Shown here: positions 21,370-32,795 of the stretch, piece by piece
How the letters are laid out: each line of letters begins with the position of its first letter
Numbering within the stretch: the stretch's first letter is position 1
Origin: Bombyx mori
Taxonomy: Eukaryota; Arthropoda; Insecta; Lepidoptera; Bombycidae
Assembly (NCBI RefSeq): GCF_030269925.1
Contig: NC_085133.1
Coordinates: forward strand, 1,508,001-1,572,000
Direction of reading: 5' to 3'
Length of the DNA stretch: 64,000 bases
Notes under the pieces: generated by a model
What the model saw: only the letters and a program-made list of their open reading frames with translations
Database searches by the model: none
What the model was told of the DNA's origin: nothing
Position numbers and translations under genes: made by a program

Positions 21370-22668
21370 GTCAGGTCATAAGTATTGTCACACAGTAAAA
21401 ACTTTTCTATTAGAATGCTGGCCACAAAAAAGTTTATTGAATTCGAATTACGAATTGTTCATGAAAATAAAAATGTATACTTTTAGAATTTTACTCATTT
21501 TTAAATATGGAGTGGACGCTTAAAGAAGACCGTGTTGCAGTTATTGCGTTGCATCGTTGCGGTTACGCGCCAATTCAAATTTTTAACATACTGAAAAATT
21601 TTAATATAACCAAAAGATTCGTTTATCGTACCATCAAACGATACAATGAAGACTCTAGTGTAGATGACAGGTCAAGAAGTGGGCGCCTTCGGTCTGTTAG
21701 GACTCCAGCAGTGATAAAAGCTGTGAAGGCGCGAGTTCAAAGAAATCCCAAACGTAAGCAGCAAACTGTTGGCCCTTCAGATGGGGTTAAGCAGAACCAC
21801 GGTGAAAAGGGTGTTAAATGAAGACTTAGGGCTTCGGACATATCGAAGAAAAACAGGACATCGTTTGAATGCTCGTCTAATGGACCTGAGACTGAAGAGA
21901 TGCCGCGCTTTGTTGAAGCGGTACGCGGGAAAAAAATATCGGGAAATTATTTTTTCGGATGAAAAAATTTTTACAGTAGAAGAGAGCTACAACAAACAAA
22001 ATGATAAGGTGTACGCACACAGTAGTGAAGAAGCGAGCAACCGTATTCCGCGTGGCCGACGAGGTCATTTTCCATCCTCGCTCGTGGTATGGTTGGGAGT
22101 TTCTTATTGGGGCTTAACAGAGGTACATTTTTGTGAGAAAGGTGTAAAAACGAATGCAGTTGTGTATCAAAATACAGTCCTGACAAACCTTGTGGAACCT
22201 GTTTCTCATACCATGTTCAATAATAGGCACTGGGTATTCCAACAAGATTCGGTGCCAGCTCATAGAGCGAAGAGCACACAAGACTGGCTGGTGGCGCGTG
22301 AAATCGACTTCATCCGGCACGAAGACTAGCCCTCCTCCAGTCCAGATTTGAATCCGTTAGATTACAAGATATGGCAACACTTGGAGGAAAAGGCGTGCTC
22401 AAAGCCTCATCCCAATTTGGAGTCACTCAAGACATCCTTGATTAAGGCAGCCGCCGATATTGACATGGACCTCGTTCGTGCTGCGATAGACGACTGGCCG
22501 CGCAGATTGAAGGCCTGTATTCAAAATCACGGAGGTCATTTTGAATAAACTTTAGAGTCATAAGAATCTATGTTTTGTTAAGTTCATTTTGGTATATGAA
22601 TGGTTACATATTGAATAAACTTGTTTCAATTATTTTCATTAAACATGTGACAGAATTTATGACCTGAC
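21370..22668 (+). mobile_element. maT-type mariner DNA transposon (DD37D)
   Basis: 1,299 bp, with imperfect inverted ends that both begin GTCAGGTCATAA and share TGTCACA further in. TA lies directly outside both ends (21368-21369 and 22669-22670), the mariner target duplication. Size and single transposase gene are typical of the superfamily. Confidence 0.95.
21507..22548 (+). pseudogene. maT transposase, two lesions
   Basis: ATG at 21507 opens the DNA-binding half (two helix-turn-helix regions, VAVIALHRCGYAPIQIFNIL and ITKRFVYRTIKRY, then the DDRSRSGRLRS linker). One extra G at about 21771 shifts the frame, which continues as MGLSRTTVKRVLNEDLGLR and the catalytic half: first Asp in FSDEKIF, second in WVFQQDSVPAH, third in NPLDYKIW. 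Thirty-seven residues separate the last two, defining the DD37D (maT) class. A TAG at 22327-22329 stands where the family usually has Trp, just before PSSSPDLNPLD. The last frame ends at 22548 with NHGGHFE. The element is inactive but only lightly damaged. Confidence 0.94.
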
Positions 22669-22670
22669 TA

Positions 22671-23560
22671 GGTATATTAATACGTGAAGCAAAAACTTTG
22701 TACCGCTTTTTACGAAAATTGCGCGGACGGAGGAGTATGAAATTTCCCACACTTATAGATAATGTAGAGAAGGAGTGCAGAATGTTAATATTTTTTGTAA
22801 ATTACGCATAATAAATACATTAAATCAATAAAAAAGACATTACACACACTATCGTGTATTTGACGCGCAAACGCATGCATACTATTTGTTTATTGACAAA
22901 CTTTTCTTATTCCTTATATCAATTGTCTGTGGTCAAATTGAGGATAGATTAAATATTGTTTATCTTTATCAATATTTGTCTAAAGTGTAGTTTTGGCGAA
23001 ATCTGTGATTAGGGAAGCATAATAGTCTTTGACAATAGAATCATAATAGTGTACAAACTTATAATTTCAATTAATTATAGTCGAATTTCGACTACCCGGG
23101 GACTACTAGTAAAATTAAAATTGTAAAATTGTTTTTTTTTTTTTTCGTTATATTATTTCCAACTTTTCAAACACCTTTCAGTTTTCGTGATCACGAATGA
23201 CCATGGTTCTAATGGTCAACATTTAAATCACGTACCAATTATCTTCTAATTTTCTCAAAGTACTTATAATTATATTTACCATTCACGAAAATCGATTTAT
23301 ATAGATACTATGAATTGCATTCTCTATAAATTTATGGTGCCGTAACTCAATAGGCTTATATTGAATTTTGATCATATAGCAAGATAACCCCTGACAACCT
23401 GGAGAGACTCATAGTGACGTGTAAAAAGAATGGAATACGAACTAGGAGTTGGAGCCCGAAAAGATGGAATGACCGAGTGTCCAAACACTTGGACACAAGA
23501 CTAAGTCACTGTGCCACTGGCCAATATAACTGGATACAGATCAAAAGTCGTTCTGAAGTC
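22671..23560. other. No gene recognised
   Basis: AT-rich; no frame or repeat recognised. Confidence 0.45.
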
Positions 23561-24212
23561 GTCGTGGCCTAAGAGATAAGACGTCTGGTGCATTCGTGTT
23601 GAGCGATGCACCAGTGTTCGGATCCCAGGCGGGTACCAATTTTTCTAATGAATTACGTACTCAACAAATGTTCACGATTGACTTCCACGGTGAAGGAATA
23701 ACATCGTGTAATAAAAGTGAAACCCGCAAAATTATAATTTGCGTAATTACTGGTGGTAGGACCTCTTGTGAGTCCGCGCGGGTAGGTACCACCGCTCTGC
23801 CTATTTCTGCCGTGAAGCAGTAATGCGTTTCGGTTTGAAGGGTGGAGCAGCCGCTGTAGCTATACTGAGATCTTAGAACTTATATCTCAAGGTGGGTGGC
23901 GCATTTACGTTATAGATGTCTATGGGTTCCAGTAACCACTTAACACCAGGTGGGCTGTGAGCTCGTCCACCCATCTAAGTGTTTGATGTTGAACTAACTG
24001 AGTGGACTGTCGGTTTTGTGGTTCTTGTGAAATATAAACACTTTATCACTATTACTGGGTGTTTGTTGATATTTATAGAAAGTACAAAGGTTTTTACAGA
24101 CACAGCGATGGAAGCGAATTTTTTGAATGAATTTTATGACTGGTTTAAGACCTAGTGAATGATTTAGAATGAATGACATTAATGTAGGTTTGCTACACTA
24201 AGCAATAAAAAA
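23561..24212 (+). mobile_element. Full-length Bm1 SINE carrying a solo LTR
   Basis: Has the tRNA-like head: GTCGTGGCCTAAGAGATAAG with an A-box-like TGGCCTAAGAGATAAG, and a B-box-like GTGTTCGGATCC at 23614. These are the internal Pol III promoter of a tRNA-derived SINE. Head, linker, body and tail follow in order. The tail is split after CATCTAAG by a 218-bp insertion and resumes with CAATAAAAAAAAA. Confidence 0.92.
23980..24197. mobile_element. 218-bp solo LTR
   Basis: Begins TGTTTGATG, ends TTTGCTACA (TG...CA), and is flanked by the 5-bp duplication CTAAG (23975-23979 and 24198-24202). Removing it restores an uninterrupted Bm1 tail. Size and 5-bp duplication would fit a copia-like family, but the family is unknown. 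Confidence 0.8.
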
Positions 24213-24755
24213 AAAGGAGATGTATCAGGCGAGGGCATCACAATACTTAGCAATGAGCGAACGAAGAAAAGAAATCTTTCAATTCAGATTTTTAATCAGT
24301 TCAGTGAATGAGATCCCGGCTTATCTGCTGTTAATTTATCGGAGCTCATAAAGTCACAACTGTCATTCGCTTGAGAAAAGATCGGAGAAACAATTTTATC
24401 AAATACTGACTGCCCCACTTTTAAAACTGAAAACATGGGTGCTCCAGAATGAAAAAGGCGGATAGTAGTATTTACTAATATAAATTCACTCCCATCTATT
24501 TAATGACCAGTAAAGTAAAAATGCGAAAGAGAGAACAGTTTGAGAATCACATACTATTGAATCGATTGCAACGAATGTCCTACAAATTGGTTCAAAACGG
24601 TACTTAAATTGGGACTTTGGGGTTAAAGAAATTGGATCTTTGGAGTATTAACAGAAAACAATAGTTCAAGGATATTAGTGATGACCACTGACAGTTCATT
24701 AATGAGTGGACAGAGTATTTTTATTAAAGTTTGTTATTTTAGCCTCGAACTTATG
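24213..24755. other. No gene recognised
   Basis: AT-rich; nothing recognised. Confidence 0.4.
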
Positions 24756-25005
24756 TTTTTTTTTTTTTATTGCTTAGATGGGCGGACGAGCTCACAGCCC
24801 ACCCGGTGTTAAGTGGTTACTGGAGCCCATAGACATCCACAACGTAAATGCGCTACCCACCCTGAGATATGAGTTCTAAGGTCTCAAGTATAGTTACAAC
24901 GGCTGCCCCACCCTTCAAACCGAAACGCATTACTGCTTCACGGCAGAAATAGGCAGGGTGGTGGTACCCACCCGCGCGGACTCACAAGAGGTCCTACCAC
25001 CAGTA
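24756..25005 (-). mobile_element. Bm1 SINE, body and tail
   Basis: Well-conserved minus-strand copy, T-run to CCTACCACCAGTA. Confidence 0.93.
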
Positions 25006-25404
25006 AAATGAATGATCACTTATCTCTGCATCTTATAGAGATTCAAAATAATAGGATCCAATTAAAATAGCAGACCACTATTATTATTACTAACCAGAAC
25101 TTCTGATTGACGCAGACATTTGGTATGAAAACAAATTTTTAAAACCAAATTAGAGTCTCCCTTGTGGAAATGTGAACAGAATTTTTCTTGTACATTTCAA
25201 AAGCTCTTTTTGAAAGGAAGCTTTAGTGTCTGCACCTGGGTCTGCTTGTAGTCAATTTATTAGCAAAAACTGTTTTCAACACAAAGGCGAGACATCCTGC
25301 CAAAGGAGAGCCCACAGAGTCGGAGTCAGACCATTTATATTCATATTTAATTAAATATTATCTTTTTAAAAAGCCATTCGTGGAGAATGGAATTTCGCAT
25401 AGCA
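25006..25404. other. No gene recognised
   Basis: Nothing recognised. Confidence 0.4.
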
Positions 25405-25717
25405 TATCAAATCAAATCAAATCAAATCAAAAAATGTTTATTCAACATAAATGAAAGTCACCAATTCACAAGAACTAGCCTCCGTCCTGAGAAGAATTGG
25501 CAAGAAACTCAGTGGGCATGTTTTTTTTTTTAATATTAGATTTTTTTAAATATTCATTTTTACATGAGTATAATAACATAACAATTATTACAACATTGAA
25601 ATGCCCGGAGCGAGCAACTCATTCCCACTTTGTGCAATCTTCTAGATAATCATTGACTTTATAGTAAGCTTTATTGCACAGATGTTCTTTAATAATTTTC
25701 TTAAACCTATGTATATA
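25405..25717 (-). mobile_element. LINE 3' end with (TCAAA)n terminus
   Basis: Five TCAAA repeats at 25406-25433 followed by AATGTTTATTCAACATAAATG, then GCAATCTTCTAGATAATCATTG. Such pentamer ends are typical of CR1-group LINEs read from the minus strand. The LTR element at 25718 is inserted here; the LINE seems to continue at 30201. Confidence 0.6.
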
Positions 25718-26363
25718 TGGGCGCAAACGCCACTGTTGGCAATAATTAACATAATAATATATAGTTTAATTTATTATATGTTAATATTTATTAATTATTA
25801 GCAACAAAACTGTTATTCTACCATATTTAATAATTAGCAGACACTGTTTTGATGTGAAAATGTTCAGAATATGTTTAATGTTTATGTTATTGTTTAAAAA
25901 CACAAATTACTGTATAAATGATTAAATATGAATAAAGCATAAATATTAATAATAATTTATATTATAATTAACAGTACTAATAATTTAATTAAGTATTGTA
26001 ATTGTTATGCAATGATGTTGTTGGCGCCATCTATTATCAGGCTGGATAATAATAATGTTAGTTAATATTACTTAAAAGTAATTCATGTAAAATAAATTAA
26101 ATGTGAGTCATGTAAAATCACTAAAATATGTATTTTGAATATTAAGCTATGTTTTGTGAATTTATTCGCAGTAATTACATTTGTTTGTATAAAAGAAGTT
26201 GTAGTTGCTATAACCAACACAAAATGGCCAATTGTGTAAAAACCACTGAATAACTCAGGCGTGGCTTTTTGTTGTAAACAAGTAATGTTAAAGTTTTATA
26301 GAATTGTATTGTATTTTCATTGTAAAAGAACTTATGTGTGTAAATCCTGGCTTAACGCTGACA
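25718..26363 (+). repeat. 5' LTR, 646 bp
   Basis: Begins TGGGCGCAAACGCC, ends CTTAACGCTGACA. Contains AATAAAGC and, downstream, TTGTATAAAAGAAG (likely TATA box). Indistinguishable by eye from the LTR at 29555. Confidence 0.93.
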
Positions 26364-27100
26364 TCAGAAGTGGGATCACAGCCCCAAAATTAATCGTAAG
26401 CCCCCGAATGAAGTAACCCACTGTTGAAGAAGTGATGGGTCTCTCAACCTGTATTAAAAAGGCGAAAAGTGATGATAGCTGCAAATGCTGTACCCTTGTG
26501 GTGGCATTATAACTTTTATTTGCCGCCGTTCAACTCCGATGAGGGCGTGACATCAATACCGATGCGGAAATGTGGACGAAACTATCATGAAGCTAATTGT
26601 TTCATCGCATGAACATCGAGTTCAAAAGAGCAAGCAAGACATAAGCCGATATCTGGTCTTTGTATTGAACCGCATTGGAGCAAGCGAGGGAAGAACTGAT
26701 CCATGCATTCAGTAAGGATGTGGATATTTAAAATGAGTTCTAGACCGTGGATGTTTTGGAAAAACTACTGACGCTGAGATGGTAAAAATACTGATTTCAG
26801 GTATTTATCTTAAATTTATTCGATCCAAGTTATTGAGAAATACGCTGTGGTATGTATTTCGCTTCCTAAATAATATCGATTCTAAAAACGTTCCGAAAGC
26901 GTCAAATTGAAAATATACTGTAAATATAATGTTAATAATCTAAACATAACTCAGTTTTATCACAATCACATAATGATTCCTTCAGTTTTCGTGGCACTTT
27001 TAGTAACTAAGGTTTTAAATGTGGTTACTGCGTCACTTGCGTCATTTCGAGAAAACTTGTTACCGCCGTCAAGAGGACAAACGTATCACCTGGTATCACC

Positions 27101-27820
27101 AAAAATAAGACTTAAATCATTGCAGATCTAGTTTAGTAAGCTAAACAACTTCATGTAAAGTTTTTGAGCATAAAGGGTCAACTAATAAGACTTAAGTCAT
27201 TGCAGATCTAGTTTAGCAGGCTAAACAACTTCATGTAAAGTTTTTGAGCATAAGGGGTCAACTAATAAGACTTAAATCATTGCAGATCTAGTTTAGTAAG
27301 CTAAACAACTTCATGTAAAGTTTTTGAGCATAAAGGGTCAACTAATAAGACTTAAGTCATTGCAGATCTAGTTTAGCAGGCTAAACAACTTCATGTAAAG
27401 TTTTTGAGCATAAAGGGTCAACTAATAAGACTTAAGTCATTGCAGATCTAGTTTAGTAAGCTAAACAACTTCATGTAAAGTTTTTGAGCATAAAGGGTCA
27501 ACTAATAAGACTTAAGTCATTGCAGATCTAGTTTAGCAGGCTAAACAACTTCATGTAAAGTTTTTGAGCATAAGGGGTCAACTAATAAGACTTAAATCAT
27601 TGCAGATCTAGTTTAGTAAGCTAAACAACTTCATGTAAAGTTTTTGAGCATAAAGGGTCAACTAATAAGACTTAAGTCATTGCAGATCTAGTTTAGCAGG
27701 CTAAACAACTTCATGTAAAGTTTTTGAGCATAAGGGGTCAACTAATAAGACTTAAATCATTGCAGATCTAGTTTAGTAAGCTAAACAACTTCATGTAAAG
27801 TTTTTGAGCATAAGGGGTCA
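27101..27820. repeat. Nine 80-bp tandem units, alternating variants
   Basis: Units start every 80 bases from 27101. Each has an inverted repeat GTTTAG-NNNN-CTAAAC. The loop alternates strictly between TAAG (units 1, 3, 5, 7, 9) and CAGG (units 2, 4, 6, 8), so the real period is a 160-bp dimer. Other differences (AAATCAT/AAGTCAT, AAAGGG/AAGGGG) are scattered. Confidence 0.95.
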
Positions 27821-29030
27821 ACTGATTTCAAAACAAAGCATTGTGACTTTTAATGGAGAAAAATACTAGAACTATTATAGAATTTCATATGGTAATACTG
27901 ACAGTCTTGCTGACATCCTAATAGGTTTTAATCTTTTAAAAAATAACTTCTCAGTGTTGCACTCTTTGAAGAGAACTTATCTATTTTTATAAGTTTCTAT
28001 CCAGTGAACGCTCAAGTTTGGAGTCATTATTCAATCATCATGTAACTTTTGCAAATCATGTCTCATAGATGGTGATCAGGCAGATAAAAGTTGGATTTGA
28101 AATAATTAATTTGGATAGGATAGTACAACGCTGTACATACTGTATGTCTCCTGTTTATTGTGAGGAGTTCAAGCATATTACAATACAAATAAACTTTTAA
28201 TAAAATGTCATAATAAGAGACAGCTCATCCCTGTTCAGTAGCTCCATATTATTACTTTTCCTTTCATAATTATTTATTTTTGGATGAGTGGGTGATTAAC
28301 TCTCTGCACCCTAGGTTTCTAGTGGGGATGCCAATTTATTATTAGTCAAGAAAAAGGATTGCACAGATCTCTGTATTGATTTCTGCTTTAAAAATCTTAG
28401 TTACATTTTTGGAACCCTGTCACTTTTATAAAAATCACCAAGATAAAAGATAATTCAGAAGTTTCAAAAACTTGTGAACAGTATGAAATTCAGTACCACA
28501 TTATTGCAAAGAGAGAGAGCATGGTCAACAGGCATGCTGAACTATTGATGGGTCATAAATGTCACATGTTTATAAAATATAATTTAATAAGCTCTAACAG
28601 GCAGCTTTAAGAATTACAGTTGATTAAAAGCTACAGCACAAAAATAAAACAAAAATGCAGAGGCATTAGGAGGATGATGTTCCCTACCTGCCATTAAAAT
28701 AAAGCAAATTGGAAATGGTCCGCTGAATGATGAATTAGGGGAAGTTGAATCAGCTGGTGAGAAATGGATGGACGAGCGGTCTCTACCATCCAATGTGTTT
28801 TGATAAAGGTAAAGGTAAAGGTTTGGTAATGGTAAAGGTTTGATACAGGTAAATCTATCCTCTTAATGTCAGAGGATTCTGATAACTGAAAAATTGACCG
28901 TATGGGCAGAGAGATTTGTTCTGCTGTAAAATGATTGATAATTTGTTAAAGTGGCTACTTTTATTTTCCTATCCAATTATCCTTCCTAAAACGCTGGCGG
29001 GCCACCATGCGAATCCTTAATCCTGGTCTT

Positions 29031-29490
29031 GTTGGCTAGATCCCGTATGGGTGATGCCTTATGAGTTGGCTAGATCTCGTATGGGTGATGCCTTGAGAGT
29101 TGGCTAGATCCCGAATGGGTGATGCCTTATGAGTTGGCTAGATCCCGCATGGGTGATGCCTTATGAGTTGGCTAGATCCCGAATGGGTGATGCCTTATGA
29201 GTTGGCTAGATCCCGAATGGGTGATGCCTTGTGGGTTGGCTAGATCCCAAGTGGGTGATGCCTTGTGAGTTGGCTAGATCCCGAATGGGTGATGCCGAGT
29301 GTGTTGGCTAGATCCCGTAAGGGTGATGCCTGGTAAGTTGGCTAGATCCCGTAAGGGTGATGGCTTGCGAGTTAACTAGACCCGTATGGGTGATGCTTTG
29401 TGTGTTGGGTAATCCTCTTGTGTGTTAGCTAGATCTCGTAAGGGTGAATGGTGCCTTGTGTGTTGGGTAGATCCCAGTAGGGGATATGCC
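29031..29490. repeat. 34-bp tandem array
   Basis: Units of the form GTTGGCTAGATCCCG then ATGGGTGATGCC plus TTATGA or a variant. Starts at 29031, 29065, 29099, 29133, 29167, 29201, 29235, 29269, 29303, 29337 and 29371, then two or three decayed units with indels. Divergence rises towards the right end. Confidence 0.93.
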
Positions 29491-29554
29491 TTGTTTACTG
29501 TTATGTGAAATTCTAAAACAGCGCAAGGGACGCGCTGGAATCAGTATGGCCGTA

Positions 29555-30200
29555 TGGGCGCAAACGCCACTGTTGGCAATAATTAACATAATAATATATA
29601 GTTTAATTTATTATATGTTAATATTTATTAATTATTAGCAACAAAACTGTTATTCTACCATATTTAATAATTAGCAGACACTGTTTTGATGTGAAAATGT
29701 TCAGAATATGTTTAATGTTTATGTTATTGTTTAAAAACACAAATTACTGTATAAATGATTAAATATGAATAAAGCATAAATATTAATAATAATTTATATT
29801 ATAATTAACAGTACTAATAATTTAATTAAGTATTGTAATTGTTATGCAATGATGTTGTTGGCGCCATCTATTATCAGGCTGGATAATAATAATGTTAGTT
29901 AATATTACTTAAAAGTAATTCATGTAAAATAAATTAAATGTGAGTCATGTAAAATCACTAAAATATGTATTTTGAATATTAAGCTATGTTTTGTGAATTT
30001 ATTCGCAGTAATTACATTTGTTTGTATAAAAGAAGTTGTAGTTGCTATAACCAACACAAAATGGCCAATTGTGTAAAAACCACTGAATAACTCAGGCGTG
30101 GCTTTTTGTTGTAAACAAGTAATGTTAAAGTTTTATAGAATTGTATTGTATTTTCATTGTAAAAGAACTTATGTGTGTAAATCCTGGCTTAACGCTGACA
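29555..30200 (+). repeat. 3' LTR, 646 bp
   Basis: Same length and, as far as I can read, the same sequence as the 5' LTR. Followed by the TATA target duplication. Confidence 0.93.
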
Positions 30201-30277
30201 TATATGTAGGTTCTAAACATCTTGTGGGATTTTGTTGTACAGGCGCATATATACAGATGGCCTGTCCCGCCCCTGTC

Positions 30278-30397
30278 GGTAGGCAGCGGCTTGGTTCTGC
30301 CCCTGGCATTGCTGAAGTCCATGGGCAACGGTAACCACTCACCATCAGGTGGGCCGTATGCTAGTCTGCCTACAAGGGCAATAAAAAAAAAAAAAAA
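30278..30397 (+). mobile_element. LINE 3' tail
   Basis: Only the last 100 bases of the LINE at 6.4 kb remain: GGTAGGCAGCGGCTTGG to GGGCAATAAA plus poly-A. Confidence 0.85.
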
Positions 30398-30566
30398 GCA
30401 TAATACTAAAACTTTTAATACATCAAACCCGCAAAGAGAATAATAATATCTGATAAACATCGAAACAGAACCCCTAGTGGATTTAGTAAGTTCATGGAAT
30501 TAATAATAGGGTTGCCTAATATCAAAAATATCCCCTATACTTTCACAGATTACATATGAATAAGTT

Positions 30567-30815
30567 CCGGCCACCGTTCTAGCCGAACCCGTCGCTTGTG
30601 ATGATGGGCTCGATGAGTGAATGAACCCATAGACACAGCCCACTGAGTTTCTCACCGGATCTTCTCAGTGGGTCGCGTTTCCGATCCGGTGGTAAATTCT
30701 GCGAAGCACTGCTCTTGCTAGGGCCAGTGTTAGCAACACACCCGGTTTGAGCCCCGTGAGCTCACCTACACGTCAAGGAGAAGCTGAAATAGCCTCTCAA
30801 GACTATGAGCATAGG
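30567..30815 (+). repeat. Repeat C
   Basis: Dispersed GC-richer family. Landmarks in order: AACCCGTCGCTTG, CAGCCCACTGAGTTTCTC, GATCTTCTCAGTGGGTCGCG, GAAGCACTGCTCTTGCTAG, GTGAGCTCACCTAC, CCTCTCAAGACTATGAGC. No protein frame is conserved across copies. It could be the 3'UTR of a LINE or a non-autonomous element. Confidence 0.8.
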
Positions 30816-31061
30816 TAGGGAAAAAATATGTATATTTCAATATATTTTATTCTTTTCATCGAATTTTGTTTCTAAGTAGACGTGAAACCTTCAACATTAC
30901 TCTGTCTCTTTCTCACCCATGCTAAATCCTATATAGTTAAATATTTGTTTCTTGCTTTAGTGTCGCTTTATAGGTATCATTTTGGAAATGTGTCCTAATC
31001 ATTTTATCGAGCTTCAAAACGCCGAGGTCCTATAATATTTATTTTCTTATTCGTTTGGGTT

Positions 31062-31190
31062 CTTGGCAGAGTGGTCGTGGTCATCAGTTCGGGTGGTGGT
31101 GCGCTTTGTAAGCCGTCGCCATTCCTCGCATAGTGTGGCCCTTCATGTGCGCTCGTTGAAGGGACCGTTTGGAGCTGCCTTTATTTGCTG
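31062..31190 (-). mobile_element. RTE-like LINE 3' fragment
   Basis: CTTGGCAGAGTGGTCGTGG and the following GCGATG/CGCATAGTGTGG stretch resemble, in the opposite orientation, 56.40-56.53 kb. A 62-codon frame over it is not a real gene. Confidence 0.55.
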
Positions 31191-31223
31191 TATAGCAGTT
31201 ACTTGTGAAAGGTACAATATACG

Positions 31224-31457
31224 ATTTATTCATTTATTTTTTATTGCTTAGATGTGTGACCAGCTCATAGCCCACCTGGTTTTAAATGGTTACTGGAGCC
31301 CATAGACATCTACGACGTAAATGCGCCACCCACCTTGAGATATAAGTTATAAGGTCTCAGTATGGTTACAATAGCTGCCCCACCCTTCAAACCGAAACGC
31401 ATTACAGCTTCACGGCAGAAATGGGCGGGGTGGTGGTACCTACCCGTGTGGACTCAT
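31224..31457 (-). mobile_element. Bm1 SINE, 5'-truncated
   Basis: Tail and body up to GTGTGGACTCAT; the TGGTAGGACCTC start is missing. Confidence 0.9.
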
Positions 31458-32460
31458 GTCAAGCGAACAGTACCAATACATCTTCTAAGCGTCCTTGTCC
31501 GAACACGGTCAAACTGAGGATACAGTGTTCGCTGGACCAAACCATATGTAGCTGACCGTTTATTAAAGGACTTGCGTTCAACACAAAGGCTGCTCCACAA
31601 TTATTATCAGAGCCCTCGCAGAGACGGACTTGGATATTTTTTTGCTATTTATTTAAAATGTTTTTTTTTTAATGGAATAGCTCACAATAAGCAGGCGCGC
31701 TGAATTCTGGTTGGTACTGAATCCAAGAAACATCACAATGTTAATGCTTATACATGCGGCTATACCCTTAAAACCGGTCTATGTGGCTACTTCTCAACGG
31801 AAATAGGTAAGGCGCTGATACTTCACAATATGCACAGAAAACCAATAATTAAGCAAATTTAGATTTTTACGGGTCTCATCTGCATCGTCGATAGTATTTC
31901 TATTTGCCTTGAGGAGAGGACTAGTTAAACCTTTTGATTTAAATCTATGATGTCCCTCAATGATACTTACAAACAAATATTAGCTCTTTATTGTATTAAT
32001 TGACAGTATCAGAAGATTCCGATAGTAGACAGTCTTAAAAGAACTGGCAAAGAGATACATGGCTATACGTAAATTATCGACGTGTAAAATGGCGTCCAAT
32101 TTTTTTCTATTTCTCCCTTAAGACTACTCATTCACATTTGATCCTCTACAAACATTATGATACATAGCACAAACATTACACTTACTAAATAGAAATATAG
32201 GTCTCTCGACACCACTCCCAGAACCGGCCGGGTGCCTCTCATTTCAACTCTGTTTCCTAGTATCTGCGAATTGACCTCAATGTTGTCTAAATTTAATTAA
32301 ACCCTCTAGAATACGGGTCGAAATAGTGATGTGATGCGTGTTTGTTGTCGATTTGAAAATATTGTACGCTTTGGGATAATGCGTTTTTAGTAATCCATTA
32401 ATCCACATCCTTCCTTTAGTTAAAGGCCTTGATTATTTGCACTTTAGCGTTATATTCATG
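31458..32460. other. No gene recognised
   Basis: Nothing recognised. Confidence 0.4.
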
Positions 32461-32795
32461 ACTAGCTTTTTCCCGCGACTTCGTCCGCGTGGAATAGTTA
32501 CTTTGGCATAACGCTAAATTTTACCCCCACTTCATTTACGTAGAAAGTGAAAATATTTTTGAATTATAGAATGTTAAGGAGCTATTTAAGCCCCTGTTTT
32601 GAAACATTCTTTATTGCTGCTGCTCCACTTGTATTGGCCTTACCGTGATGTTATATAGCCTATAGCCTTCTTCAATAAATGAGCTATCTAACACTGAAAG
32701 AATTTTTCAAATCAGGCCAGTAGTTCTTGAAATTAGCGCGTTCAAACAAACAAACTCTTCAGCTTTATAATATTATTATTGTTATTATTATTTAT
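32461..32795 (+). repeat. Dispersed lepidopteran repeat D
   Basis: Starts ACTAGCTTTTTCCCGCGACT, continues CGTCCGCGTGGAATAGTTAC, and ends near CAGCTTTATAATATTATTATT. This pair of ends is familiar from many moth and butterfly introns. A short piece of the same start lies at 44.09 kb. Confidence 0.65.

Larger units (their letters stand above)
25718..30200 (+). mobile_element. Non-coding LTR retrotransposon with tandem arrays
   Basis: 4,483 bp with two 646-bp LTRs and the 4-bp target duplication TATA (25714-25717 and 30201-30204). The 3.2-kb interior has no frame longer than about 75 codons and no gag or pol motif. It carries two tandem arrays instead. A TGG that could open a primer-binding site starts 7 bases after the 5' LTR (TGGGATCACAGCC), but I cannot match it to a tRNA. 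No clear polypurine tract precedes the 3' LTR. The orientation is inferred from a TATAAAAG box inside the LTR. It must depend on another element's enzymes. Confidence 0.9.

Noticed and set aside
23561..23640. tRNA gene at the start of a Bm1
   Set aside because: The same sequence opens every full-length Bm1 copy, and no complete cloverleaf with anticodon arm can be drawn.
27101..27820. CRISPR array
   Set aside because: The units are contiguous 80-bp tandem copies without unique spacers, in an insect genome; the 34-bp array at 29031 fails for the same reason.
31063..31251. Small host gene
   Set aside because: The frame overlaps a LINE-type segment found in reverse at 56.4 kb and shows no protein family features.
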